A stretch of DNA of 64,000 nt from Helicostylum pulchrum (taxonomy: Eukaryota; Mucoromycota; Mucoromycetes; Mucorales; Mucoraceae), in NCBI GenBank assembly GCA_025677825.1, contig JAIXMO010000009.1, positions 558,001 to 622,000 on the forward strand. Direction: 5' to 3'. The translations under genes and the position numbers were made by a program. The notes beneath the pieces were generated by a model. That model searched no databases, was not told the DNA's origin, and saw only the letters and a program-made list of their open reading frames with translations. Of this stretch, positions 26,466 through 37,011 are shown one piece after another (the stretch's first letter is position 1; every line of letters begins with the position of its first letter).

Positions 26466-26571
26466 TTCCGACAGGTTGTTTTTTTAAAAAAAAAAAGTTT
26501 TTTTTATATTTTTCCCTTTTTCTTTTTTCTCTTTTTTTTATCCTTAGTAAAAAACAACTAGAAAAACAAAA

Positions 26572-26922
26572 ATGGCTCGTAAGTAGGAAGAAATGAATTG
26601 AGTTGCCATAAAGAGTAATTTTTTTAAATATTTTTTTTTTTCAAACAAAAAAAATAGGTGGTAATCAAAGAGAACAATCTCGTGCAAAAAACATGAAGAA
26701 GAAGGAGAAAGAGCAAAAAGGAAAAGCCAGTACTAGCGGACAAAGTCTTACTCAAAAGAAGGAAAGGTAACAAAAAGCAGAAGAAAAAAAGAAAGGGAAA
26801 AAAAAAGAAGATATTTAAGTTTTTGTTGTTATTACTTTAGTGATGCAGCTATTATGCGTGCAAAACAAGAAGCAGCACTTGCTAAAAAGAATGAACCATC
26901 TGGTACCACTGAAGAAAAATAA
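26572..26922 (+). CDS. SERF/4F5 family small basic protein
   Basis: Three exons: 26572-26578 (only ATGGCTC), 26658-26766 and 26841-26922, total 65 residues. The joined N-terminus MARGNQREQSRAKNMKKKEK is the hallmark of the 4F5/SERF family (MxRGNQRExxRxKNxKK). The rest is Lys/Glu/Ala-rich (KKESDAAIMRAKQEAALAKK). SERF proteins are small, charged and disordered and modify amyloid aggregation; their normal cellular role is not settled. The 7-nt first coding exon would be missed by most gene finders. Confidence 0.88.
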
Positions 26923-27116
26923 TTAACCTCTTTTATATACCTTTTTTTTTTCTGTGTGTATTTAAAATAAAAAAAAAGTCTTTTTTTTACAGTGTGGATG
27001 GTCATCGTAAATTTCAAAACTCCGTGAATTATTTTCTCTCGTTCTCCAAGATATATATCTTCTCTCCCTTTTCTTTAACTTTCCCTTTTTCCTTTTTTAT
27101 ATATACGTATAACAAT

Positions 27117-28306
27117 ATGCTCAACTTGATATCAAAAGTATTCAGTAAAGCTGAAATAAGTAAAGAACAGGAACAACGTAAAAGTATGTGCATAATGTCA
27201 AAAAAAAAATTATAAAAAAAGCTAAAAATTATTGTTACTGTTATATATAAAAAAAGTTGTGTTGAATGTATATGACATGGTAAATATAAAAACAAAATGG
27301 CATTTCTCCTTTCAAGTCTTTTTAATTCCAGTATATTATTTAGTTACAGCCTGGTTTCATTACTAACTTTGGGTATGCCATGGGCATTGGTATGCAATGG
27401 GGAAATATATTTAAAGTAGTGAACTCATCCCCCCCCCCCCTTTTTTTTCTTTTAAATGTAAAAAAGGCATTTACCATTCGGGTATAGAGATCGGTGAACA
27501 CGAATATTGTTTTGGCGGACATGATTATGAGCACGTTACAGGTGTATTTATGGTACAGCCCAAGATTGGACCTCAGGGACCTTTATTCAAGTAAAGTTGT
27601 GGAGTTTATATATATAAAAAAAGAAAATTACTCATTATCTCATCAATATTAGACAATCGCTACATATGGGTTATACCAATCTAAGTAAAAAGCAAGTGGA
27701 TAAAGTATTACAGGAAATTTCAAAAGAATATATTGGCACATCGTATAACTTATTAACTAGGTAAAACCAAGTTTTACTTGCAAAGATACACATTATATTG
27801 ATTGGATCGTTAAATAGGAATTGTAATCATTTTTCCGAGGATCTGTGTAAACGATTGACAGGAAAGACAGCACCTGGTTGGATTAATCGTGCAGCTAAAT
27901 TAGGCACCATGTTTCCTTGTGTAATACCTACGGAATGGGTAGAACCCCCTGATGCTCAAACTGGTAAATATACTTTTTTTTTTTTTTTTTTTTTTTTGTA
28001 CAATCGTGTATATATGTATGCACTTATTTATATAGATCTATTGAATAACTTTTATAAATCAAAGGGTCAGAAAGAACGGAATCACCATCTTCTTCTTGTT
28101 CTTCAAACACTCCGTTAAAGAAACCTACTGCAACTAAAAAGAAGAGACATTCTGAATCAACTGAAAGTATTCGTCTGGCAAGAACTGCAGTAATGGAAGA
28201 TGATGAAATTGATTGTTCAAGTCCTGTAAAAGAACCAGATACCTATCGACCGGAAGTAATTCGATCTGCTACTCGATTATCGATTACTGCACCTATTACA
28301 TTCTAA
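27117..28306 (+). CDS. PPPDE (DeSI-type) thiol isopeptidase
   Basis: Seven exons (27117-27177, 27257-27279, 27350-27389, 27467-27590, 27653-27760, 27818-27963, 28065-28306) give 247 residues with consistent phases. The second exon is only 23 nt and encodes LVLNVYDM. Catalytic His lies in GIGIYHSGIEIG and catalytic Cys in RNCNHFSEDLCKRLTG, the PPPDE pair; FGGHDYEHVTGVF and PGWINRAAKLG also match human DESI2. Members remove SUMO or ubiquitin in the cytosol or nucleus. The C-terminal ~85 residues are Ser/Lys-rich and disordered (KKPTATKKKRHS, a possible nuclear signal). Family membership is firm; substrate is not known. Confidence 0.88.
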
Positions 28307-28426
28307 TATGTATATACCTCTTTTTTACTATTATTACTCTTATTACCATTATTACCATTATTCTTATAACAATTATTATTATTCTTTTTTTAAAAATAAA
28401 TAAATGCATTTCGTGTTTTTATTTAT

Positions 28427-30672
28427 TTATAAATCAATAGAATCATCTTCAAGTTTAGTATTTGATAATGTCACGGCGGATCGATTACGACGCAATGGAC
28501 TGGATTCCTTTAGTAAAAACGATATCCAAGCGTCAGTAAAAGATTCCTTTTGTGGTGGTTCAATCGTAGATCGTGTTCCCACTTTAGGTCGTGTTAACCC
28601 AATTTGTTCCTTTTCTTCTTCACTTAAATGTAACACACTTGAAATAATTGTAAGAATATCAAATCGTTTACGATCACCGCGAGGTGCCAAAAAGAAACCG
28701 ACCAGTAAATTGGAAATAAGTTGACTGTCAAGGTTATATATTTAGTAATTTACCATCTGTTTTTTTTTCTCCCTGTGTGCAACTTACCGATCAACATTAT
28801 CTTCACTAGTTTCCTCTTTTAGTTTTCGCATCGCTTCAACTAAATGCTCATTTAATATAATCGCTTCGTGTCTTAATTTACCAATCAATAAGTTCTTTTC
28901 CTTAATCTCTTGCTCATATTTTTGCGTTTTACCAACATCATTTTGGTACTTTTCTAATGCCGCTTCCGCTGCATGTGCTCTTTCTTCATACTCTTTCCAC
29001 GATTTTTTAGCTATTGCTAATTGTCTTTCGATATGTTCCACAGCAGCCTGCATTTCAGCATCCTTGGCTGTAGTATATTTATGAGTTACTTATATATATA
29101 TAAAAGAGAGAGACTTACTGGCTTGAAATTCTTCTAAAACTGACTGTAAATTAGCAAGACTGGATCTTTCGGATTCATGCTTTAATTGCTCGGAAGCAAT
29201 CATCTCTTTTAACTTTTCCAACTCATTATTAGAGTTATCTAATTGATCCTGAATTTGACTACACTGAGCGTCTAATTGCATAGCCATGACTTCATACTCT
29301 TCTCTTTCTCTCTGTGTATTTTCTAATCTATTTGATAACTGAGAGATAATATGCTCTTGTCTTTCTATTTGATTTGAAGTCTCTTCATCTCGCATCATCA
29401 TATCTGATCTACTTCTCTCTAATTCTCTGCTAGTAATTTCTAGTTCGTGTGTCAACTCGTTTACTTTCTGTCTCAACTGTTTATCTTGCTCTAATCTGGG
29501 TGTCAAGGTTTCCTTGATATGATGTAATTTACCCAACAACGATTGATGCTCTTTACTCAATTGTTTTTCTCTTTCTTGACTAGCCTTCTTTTCCTTTTCA
29601 GTTTGGTTTAATTGCGCCTGACATTCTTTCAACTTGGCTTCGCATTCTGTTAATTTACTTTCTAATTGTTCGGTTTGAGTCAACATGTCTTCCTTTTCTT
29701 CGTTTAGTTCATTGAGGGAGATATTTAATTGTGTAATCTGACGTTTCAACTCTATTATCTTGATCTTGTCAGCTTTTAGCTTTTTTTTTATAATAGAAAA
29801 ATTTACCTTTTTCGGCACTTTGCGATTGAGTGGATTCAATATGCTGTTGTTGTTCTTGTAACGTAGTTCGTAGTTGCTCCAAAAGTAATAACAAGGAAGG
29901 TGGAATGCTTGTATCGACTGTGCCATTTTCGGGATCTTGTAATATATTTTGTAAACTAGTTTCAATGATTTCGATATGATCCACTGCCTTGATATCTAAA
30001 AATAAAGAAAAAAAGGGGGGAAGGGTTAAGTATTTTTTATCGTTTCTTATTATTGTTTTCTTTCTTACCTTGTATTTCTTTCTTTAATTTAGCAATTTCA
30101 TCTTGTGTATCTACGAAAAAAAGGTTAATTTTTTTTGCTCTCTCCAGTAAAATCATTCGACTGAAAAAAAAAGCTTACTTTTTGGCTCGATAATTCTCTT
30201 TTGTACAGACTTTATATAACTATCAAGTAAAGCAGAAGTAGAGACATCCGGTACACTATTCTCTTTATTATTCAACGTTGCCTTTTCCAACAATTCAACC
30301 AACTGCAACACTTCTTTTTGATGCCCTTGCTGACTCTCTTTTATCTTGGTTTCTAATAACTGTATTTCATTTGTTTGCTTTGTTTCTAATTGTTGTCTCT
30401 TGCCTTTTTCCAATTGAGCTTGCTTTGTGAGATTAGAATTATCTCCTGCTAACGTCTTTAAATGGCTACCGGCTTGCGCCAACTTCTTTTGGTAGTTTAT
30501 TAATTGACCATGTTCTTCCTTTAACTTTTCTTGCGTTGATTTCAATTTACTTTCGTACTCTTTTAGTTGGTTCCTTAATTGAACCACTAAGGGTTTCCTG
30601 GACGTTAGTACTATTGAGATTTATTTTCTATATATTTTTTTTGGGTCAAGTACCTTCATCTGGTGTTGACAT
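28427..30672 (-). CDS. RUD3: Golgin with C-terminal GRAB domain (Rud3/GMAP-210-like)
   Basis: Multi-exon gene of roughly 600-650 residues starting at 30672 (MSTPDEVVQLRNQLKEYE once the first intron is removed using the TTAG acceptor). Almost the whole protein is heptad-rich coiled coil (for example QITQLNISLNELNEEKEDM and LTHELEITSRELERSRSD). The C-terminus carries NVDRQLISNLLVGFFLAPRG followed by DRKRFDILTIISSVLHL, the GRIP-related Arf-binding (GRAB) domain that places Rud3/GMAP-210 golgins on cis-Golgi membranes through Arf1. It probably tethers vesicles there. The domain is clear; the symbol is by similarity. Confidence 0.85.
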
Positions 30673-30824
30673 GATTTAACAAAAAGTGTTTAGAAAAGAA
30701 AATAAAGGGCACTCACATAAAAAAAAGGGCCTTCTTTACAAATATTTAAAGTAAGCCTGTGTTTGTGTGTGACCCTTTTAAAAAAAAAACGTAACTTTTC
30801 TTTTTTTGTTAAAAAGAAAACGTA

Positions 30825-31758
30825 ATGAATAGGTACTCAATACTTTATAAAAACAAAAACAAAAAAGAAGCCTAAAATAAAAATAAAAAAGCATAAAGAA
30901 GATAAGTTTTCAAGATCAAGAAGGATCAACTGAAATACATGTAGAAGAGGTACGATTCAAACCCTTTCTTTTCTTCTCTTTCTTATATATTGACCACTGC
31001 TCGAAATAGGTTCTTGACGCAGCATATGGTTGTTATATTTGGCCTTCTGCTCTTGTTATGGCTGAATTTTTATGGTATCATAGACACCAATTTATACAAA
31101 AGACTATTTTAGAGGTAACAAAAAAAAATCATCCCAAACTATGTTTTACTCAAAAATCATTTAAGGTTGGTGCAGGTACTTCAATTCCTTCTCTTGTTCT
31201 CGCTAAATCATGTTCACCATCTCATTTAATTTTAACCGATATGCCTCAAATCCTACCTGTTATCCGATCTTGTTTACAACGAAATAATATTCAAGACGCT
31301 TGGGTTCAATCTCTGTTATGGGGCCAGTTTGGGTCAGAGACAAGCATTGACTATTTGACAGATAAAGTTGAATCACAATTACAGACAAAGATTGATTATA
31401 TACTTGGAAGTGATACATTTTATGAACCAGCCCGTAAGTCGTATCTCTGTATTGATTATTTAAAACCGTGTTGATTAACATTAAACCAGAGTTTGAAAAT
31501 TTATTGGTGTTGGTTTCCTACGTGATCCATCATCATAACTCGAAATGTCGGCTCTTTACAGCGTACCAAGAACGAAGTCCTAAACGAAGCATACAGTACT
31601 TGCTAGATAAATGGAAGTTACAGTGTAGACATATCTCAAAGGACTCGTTTGAGTTTGATGAGCTCAAGTATATAGATAGAGAGGAAGGTTTATCTGAAGT
31701 CATTGTCAGTGCTGGCACTTTGTCTAGTGTGTTTTTGTTAGAGATATCTGCTGCTTAA
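30825..31758 (+). CDS. METTL23-like protein methyltransferase
   Basis: Five exons: 30825-30832, 30892-30949, 31010-31114, 31166-31433 and 31490-31758; 235 residues with all phases matching. The first coding exon is only 8 nt (MN plus two bases); without it no in-frame ATG exists upstream of AAYGCYIWPSALVMAEFLW. Class I methyltransferase motifs: post I VGAGTSIPSLVLAK (SAM loop), LTDMPQILP, and DYILGSDTFYEP. The C-terminal half has WKLQCRHISKDSFEFDE. This pattern matches METTL23 of the METTL21-type lysine/arginine methyltransferase group. Target protein unknown. Confidence 0.83.
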
Positions 31759-32039
31759 AGTAGTTTTCACTACCAATTTTAAATAAATTTGCATACCCTC
31801 CTCTTTTTTTTTTTGAATGAAGCGAAAATACAGCTCACGAATGTGCTGCCTAATATTTTTTTATTTTTTTATCGACATTAAATTTAGATCTGACTTTAGT
31901 TCCATCTTCCAAGCGTACTTCTTTATCCTTGTTCTCGATAGGTTTGCTAGTACTATAAGTGATTTCGGGCTTGTCAATATTGTTCGGGGAATAGTAGGAG
32001 GATGATGTTAAATTGTTGCCAATTGATAATTTAAAGTCC
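31759..32039. other. Spacer downstream of METTL23-like gene
   Basis: AT-rich; the right half continues the minus-strand frame of the dead Tc1 transposase (LNYQLATI region) into non-coding sequence. No gene. Confidence 0.4.
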
Positions 32040-32560
32040 AAACAGTTAACATCCAATCATCCAGGTTTATTGCCTTGGCTCTCCTCTTTGCAAGTTTTTG
32101 TCCTAGAAGGCGCCAGATAAGTTCGATGGGGTTGAGATCAGGACTTTGAGCAGGCCAGTACTTAAAGCTTTTGATCCCAGCCTTCTCTTTCTACCATCTC
32201 GCATATCCTCCAGTATGACACGAGGCGCTGTCTTTGAATATAAACTCCTTACCATGGTCCTTTAAAAGTTTTTGAAGTCAGGGGAGGAATCTCACACTCA
32301 AACGGTTGACATACTCTGTTCTGGCCGACAGAGCCTTTTAATGTCGCTTTAGGGCCCAAAACTCCAGCCCAAAAACCCCCTCTAGACCATAACCGAACCT
32401 TTTCCAAACTTAAAGGTTGGTAATATAAACTTGTTGTTCGTGGGATACACAATTTTTTGTTAATTCCAGTTTTCATGCTGAGAAAGGCCGCAAATGACTC
32501 CACGGGTGAAATCTGAAAGGTCTTTTCCTCTTCTACTGACCTTGTTTGTTATGTCTGAAA
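32040..32560 (-). pseudogene. Dead Tc1-like transposase (C-terminal part)
   Basis: The minus strand retains WSRGGFWAGVLGPKATLKGS, then ASCHTGGYARWWK, then YWPAQSPDLNPIELIWRLLG and KLAKRRAKAINLDDW, the DDE-superfamily core of Tc1-like transposases with the last catalytic Glu in DLNPIE. A stop or frame change separates the first part from the second, and the N-terminal DNA-binding part and termini are not visible. It differs clearly from the pogo/Tc1-type element at 49941-51507. Confidence 0.8.
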
Positions 32561-33239
32561 GTGGCGTTATAAATTACTTTTCGAAATGTGAATAAAAATA
32601 AAGAAAAGAAAAAAGTGTTTTATTTTAAATGTGTCGAGGTATTTCTGCGCGGAGTGGTATAGTTTCGTTTGTTGCATATCTTTTTTTTTCCTTTACCACC
32701 TCAGTTGACCAAGTCATAAATAAGTTTACTGTCTTCGGATGAAATAGCTTACATTTTAAATACGAGCGTCGATAGTAACTGCACCATAACGTTGAGATAT
32801 ATTGGTGATAACTAGTCGCAAAGAATAAATTATGGATAGAGGATAGTCATTTATTTTTATTTTTATTGTAGCGCTTTTAAGTTACCTAGTATATATTAAT
32901 GCTTCCTTATGAAAGTTAATGATATCTTTGACTTTATCGATACCACTAAATACAAAAGAAGCAAAGTAACGGCTGTATTTAAGAGCGGAAAAAAACCATC
33001 CTTAAATCAAGCATACTATTCCAGCAATAAAAATACTGCACAAGTTTTCATTTTTATTGGTAGACTTTTTCTCATTTTTATTTCTCATTTTTATTTTTTA
33101 TTTTTATTAAGTATAAAAAATATTAGATACACATTGGTCTTTCCGAAGAGAGTTTACAAGGGTAACCACGAGGAGGTTTGTATCTATGTACCCTCGTCTA
33201 CAGAATTGTTAGCCACCTCATGTTAGCATTGGGTTACCT
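32561..33239. other. Spacer between mobile-element remnants
   Basis: AT-rich sequence with scattered short open frames lacking recognisable motifs. Probably the flanks of the dead Tc1 element and other repeats. Confidence 0.4.
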
Positions 33240-33425
33240 AAATCATCACCAAATCGTCAAAAGGAGGCCAACGAGGTGCAGTCCTAGGGACGTCAGATTG
33301 GCCTGGAGGTCGGTAGATTGCACCTATTCCAGCGGCATATACTAATGAATCCAATGGTGGCTGAGAAAATTATTATACACAGGCCCAACCTCGCGCAGGA
33401 ACCACTGAGGAAGAAAAAAAAAAAA
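33240..33425 (-). repeat. GC-richer, SINE-like or structured block next to poly-A
   Basis: A ~150-bp block that is markedly less AT-rich than its surroundings and ends in an A12 tract (plus strand, ~33415-33425). It contains self-complementary pieces: GAGGTGCAGTC pairs with GATTGCACCT about 40 bp later, and GAGGCCAACG is nearly complementary to GATTGGCCT. It might be a short interspersed element or a structured RNA; no known RNA family was recognised. Confidence 0.3.
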
Positions 33426-33500
33426 GCGAAGTTGAAAAAAAAACCCCCTTTTTACAAAAGTTGGGTCTGAAAGTCAAGTCAACATATATATATATATAAA

Positions 33501-33786
33501 ACTGTCTAATCAACCACAATATGGTTAGAAGCGCATGGAAAAGCTTTACATTTTTCACGTAATTTTATTTTATTTACGCGTACTTTCATTAGCAAGAAAC
33601 AACGATTTAAAAAAAAACTTTTTTTGGTCTATACCACAAAGATAGTTCATGTGATAGAAAGGAAACAGCTAATTTAAATCGTTATTTCGTATTGATAAAG
33701 TCACAAGGGAATAAATATTATTATTTGGTAGTGCGTTTCAATGTGATTCGAACCATACTAATTTTTACCATGGTTGATTAGACAGT
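33501..33786. repeat. Palindromic repeat (two inverted copies of the 33.5-34.3 kb repeat)
   Basis: ACTGTCTAATCAACCA at 33501 is mirrored exactly by TGGTTGATTAGACAGT ending at 33786. The arms continue inward with weaker similarity through ..GGTT..GCGC/GCGTTTC.. to AACGATTTAAA in the left arm and TTTAAATCGTT in the right arm. The 286-bp unit therefore has the form of a foldback or MITE element with terminal inverted repeats. Confidence 0.7.
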
Positions 33787-33862
33787 TCTTTTTATTTTAT
33801 TGCTTCTTTAAAAGTACGCCTAGTCTCCGTAGTAAAAGTAGAAATTGAAAAAAGAGAGAGAA

Positions 33863-34345
33863 ACTGTCTAATCAACCATAGTAACAAATAGCAACAAATA
33901 GCATGGTTCGAATTACATAAAAACACGCTACATTGTGATAGATATATTATCTTATTCACAAGTAGTTTTATAAACAAGAAATAACGATTTAAAAAAAAAT
34001 CATAATCTCGGAAAACGAAATGTTCTTTTACCGTAACAGTAATATCATGCAAAAAAAATCAACTTTTACAAAACCATAAAATAAAATAACTGTCTACTAA
34101 ACCATAGTAAAAAATAACATAGTTGTACTCAAATAGAAACGCGCTACATTTTAAAAGGCATGTTATTTTATTACTAGTACTTTTACTAACTATTAAAAAA
34201 AATTATCTTGTAACCCCCCTTCAATTTTTAAAAAGCCATAAAATAAAAAAAAACTATAAACCATAATAGTAACAAATAGCATGTTTGGAATCAAATGAAA
34301 ACGCGCTACATTTTGAGAGGCATATTTTCAAGTACTTTTTACGTG
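33863..34345 (+). repeat. Three further direct copies of the same repeat arm
   Basis: Copies begin at 33863 (ACTGTCTAATCAACCATAGT), 34089 (ACTGTCTACTAAACCATAGT) and about 34253 (ACTATAAACCATAATAGT). Each continues with AACAAATAGCATGGTT-like sequence, then AAACGCGCTACATT, and in the first AAGAAATAACGATTTAAAAA. They are in the orientation of the left arm of the palindrome and increasingly diverged. Confidence 0.65.
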
Positions 34346-35243
34346 ATTCTTGCGTTTGCTTTTTTTTTTAAAAAAAAAAATATACATTAAAAATATATCA
34401 TGACAGAACATCAAACTGAAGACAATAATTTTGCACATACTAAAACGACGGGTTATAAGCCAGGAGGAAAGAAGACGCTTTAATACTATTAAACATTAGA
34501 TGCCGGAAATAAGTCCTGAGAAAATGGAACGAATCTCTCTGTCGAAGCAATTATTCTTTTTTTATTTCAAGATACCCCTAGTGAAACTGAAATGTTATGT
34601 GTAGAAAAAAAGGCGATTCTCGCAGAGTAAGTTTTCTGTTTTTTGTATGCTTTTTTTTTAAAAAAAAATTAGGTTATTGTTGAATCTACTGCTCTTGAAT
34701 AGAGGGTCGTACTGATATTATAGTTGATTTGTCTACACCAGGTAATAATAAAAACCAGAGGCTATCAATCTAGCCAAGGTATACCCTTCATCGTTAAAGA
34801 AGGTTAAGTTTGGGTGGTACATGGGGGGGGGTTTTTAAAAGCTTAATTTTTCGGGTCACAGATAGTGTACATAGACTTTTCGTGCGATCACAAGCTATCC
34901 GATCCAAACATAGCCTATTTACACTACCTATGGTCCTAAGAAGGCCGTACTATATATTGGACTATGTAAATAATACCAAGGTGTATCAGCCTTTGCTTTT
35001 TATGATAGTGTAGAATTCTGGTTTCGGAATAACATAGTCAAGTGTCTAATAGCATGCTCTATTAAACCAAGTTATGTCAACTACCGCTTATTCATAATTT
35101 TAAAAAACTACTATAATTAAACTTTCAGTCAAAGGACATAGCCCCCTTAATGTGTTTCCTATGTGACTAGGTCTAGTGTAACAAAAGACCTTCGACACGA
35201 AAAAGAAAAGAAAAACTTTCTTCCCTTACCTTTATCAAACAAT
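34346..35243 (+). other. Relic coding stretch and promoter of zinc-finger copy B
   Basis: Between 34399 and about 35010 the plus strand shows short protein-like pieces (a start MTEHQTEDNN, then GYKPGGKKT, then FQDTPSETEMLCVEKKAILA) broken by stops; source family not recognised. The last ~90 bp before 35244 (GTGTAACAAAAGACCTTC and the following A/G-rich stretch) match the upstream region of zinc-finger copy A and so represent the family's promoter. Confidence 0.4.
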
Positions 35244-37011
35244 ATGCAAGAGAGCGTGTCTAATCAACGTTTGACAATGAACAGACCGAGAACTAGAGCT
35301 TATATTAAGCAAGAAACTGACGATAGCAAAGAATCTTTTGAAATGTACTTTATATTCTTTAGTGAAAAACGGACTACCTTCTTTAGAAATAAGCAAGTAT
35401 GAAAGTAGTAAGTATTGAAAAGAGAGTTTATATAGAGAGACTACTTACTGAAGAGAAAGAATATTTTATACGCGCTGTTACTCACTAGAAATGTATATAT
35501 ATAGCTTTATTATCAAGTACCCAAAAAAAAATACTGTAGTATATGTGATATAAAATTTTGGAATGCACGTCTTTATCTTGACCACGAGCTTCACTCGCAT
35601 AAAACTAAAGAGACACCAATTGTCGATGTAAAAAACCTTTTATGTAACATTTGCAATAGAGTTTCTAAAACCATCCAAAGGTATCGCACTCATATGGCTG
35701 ATCTAAACAATATTCATATTCCACTTACCAGACCCCAGGCGAAACCAAACCCGTTAATAACGCCTGATATCAACAACCCAAACATTACTGTATATCCTGT
35801 AGTTTTCAGCTCAAGTCGCGAAAATGTTTCCGTGCACACTTGATTAAAGTTCATCGTATGTTGCGTCTTAGAGCTCCTCATGAGCGGCCCAAACCAGAAA
35901 CCATGGAGCCAACGTTTGATATTTTAAATATGCATTGTGATGTCTGTAAGAAAACATATGGTACCAAGAGATCTTATATACGGCATCTAGTTGTAATTCA
36001 TGAAACAAGCTTACCAGAAATCTGTTCGGAACCAAACAATTTTGATTCAAAAAATCTTTATTGTAAAGTGTGTGATATAAAATATAAGAGGGAGGGCCCT
36101 TTCATTATTCATTTGCGGGACATGCATAATATGGAACTACGCTCTCTTTCTAATTCGATACCGGACGTTGATGATGAAAATAATTACTGTGTTACATGCG
36201 ATAAATCGCTTTCCACTAGAAAATATTATCTACTTCATCTGGCTGCTTTTCATCTTGGCCAAATGCCAGAGCTTTATCAAGGAATAGATTGTAAGAACCC
36301 CAGTAAGGACGACCTGCAGTATTATAGGTATTGTGCAGATTGCCAAAAAGTATTCCGGTCGAAACGATTATATGAAATTCATGTGGATGAAATTCACTTC
36401 AAACCACTCAAATCATCGTCCAGTACTGACAATGATCCAAATAACTGTTGCACTTCGTGCCATGTAACATATTTTTGCAAGGCGGGTTATCAACAACATC
36501 TAGTTAAAGTTCATAATATGGCTATATCTTCTATACCCAAGAGACATACTATAGTCAGCAATATGACACCTGTTATAGACCCTAAAAAAGGTATTGCAAT
36601 GCCTGTAATATAAAGTATCATACATTGGCATCCTATCGACGCCATATGTTCAAATGTCACGATTTTAAATTCCCTCCAGCTGAAGCATCGTCAATTTTTG
36701 TCAATCGAAATGAAATATCCGATAATAAGAACGTTGACAACCATTGCACAGCCTGCGACAAATTATACAGAAATAGAGCATCGTATAAAGACCACTTATA
36801 TAAGATTCATGGCATCGTACTACCTAGACCGACGCATAAAGCACTGCAGACGAATCACGATATTATTCCGGATGTGAATGATGTAAATAATTATTGTGTC
36901 TCGTGCGCTAGAACTTACACAACTAGAAATATTTATATGCTTCACTTGAATACAATTCATGCTAAGAAAAAACTAGAGATCACGCAAGAAGATACAAAGG
37001 AAACGTTATAA
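35244..37011 (+). pseudogene. Decayed spaced-C2H2 zinc-finger gene, copy B
   Basis: Start codon in the shared context AACAATATG at 35244; exon 1 reads NRPRTRAYIKQETDDSKES. After an intron-like gap, fingers run from about 35531 (YCSICDIKFWNARLY). A one-base insertion near 35790 shifts the frame inside a finger (YCISCSFQLKSRKCFRAHL continues in the next frame), and a second shift follows the A-run near 36583 inside another finger (YCNACNIKYHTLASYRRHM). About ten fingers can be counted in all. The best-preserved decayed copy; each half is still largely open, so the lesions may be recent. Confidence 0.85.

Noticed and set aside
30600..30672. First-intron acceptor GTCCAG in the golgin gene
   Set aside because: Using it gives an in-frame TAG four codons later; the CCCTTAG acceptor keeps the frame into the coiled coil.
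33700..33920. tRNA or pol III gene suggested by GGTTCGAAT/ATTCGAACC
   Set aside because: The box is part of the repeat arms, and no acceptor stem, anticodon arm or matching A box could be placed around it.
33501..34345. CRISPR-like array from repeated ACTGTCTAATCAACCA
   Set aside because: Copies are few, imperfect, partly inverted and irregularly spaced in a eukaryotic genome; they fit transposon termini.
35763..36610. Frame changes of zinc-finger copy B as introns
   Set aside because: The shifts fall inside Cys/His finger units with no missing or extra sequence beyond one or two bases and no GT-AG pair.
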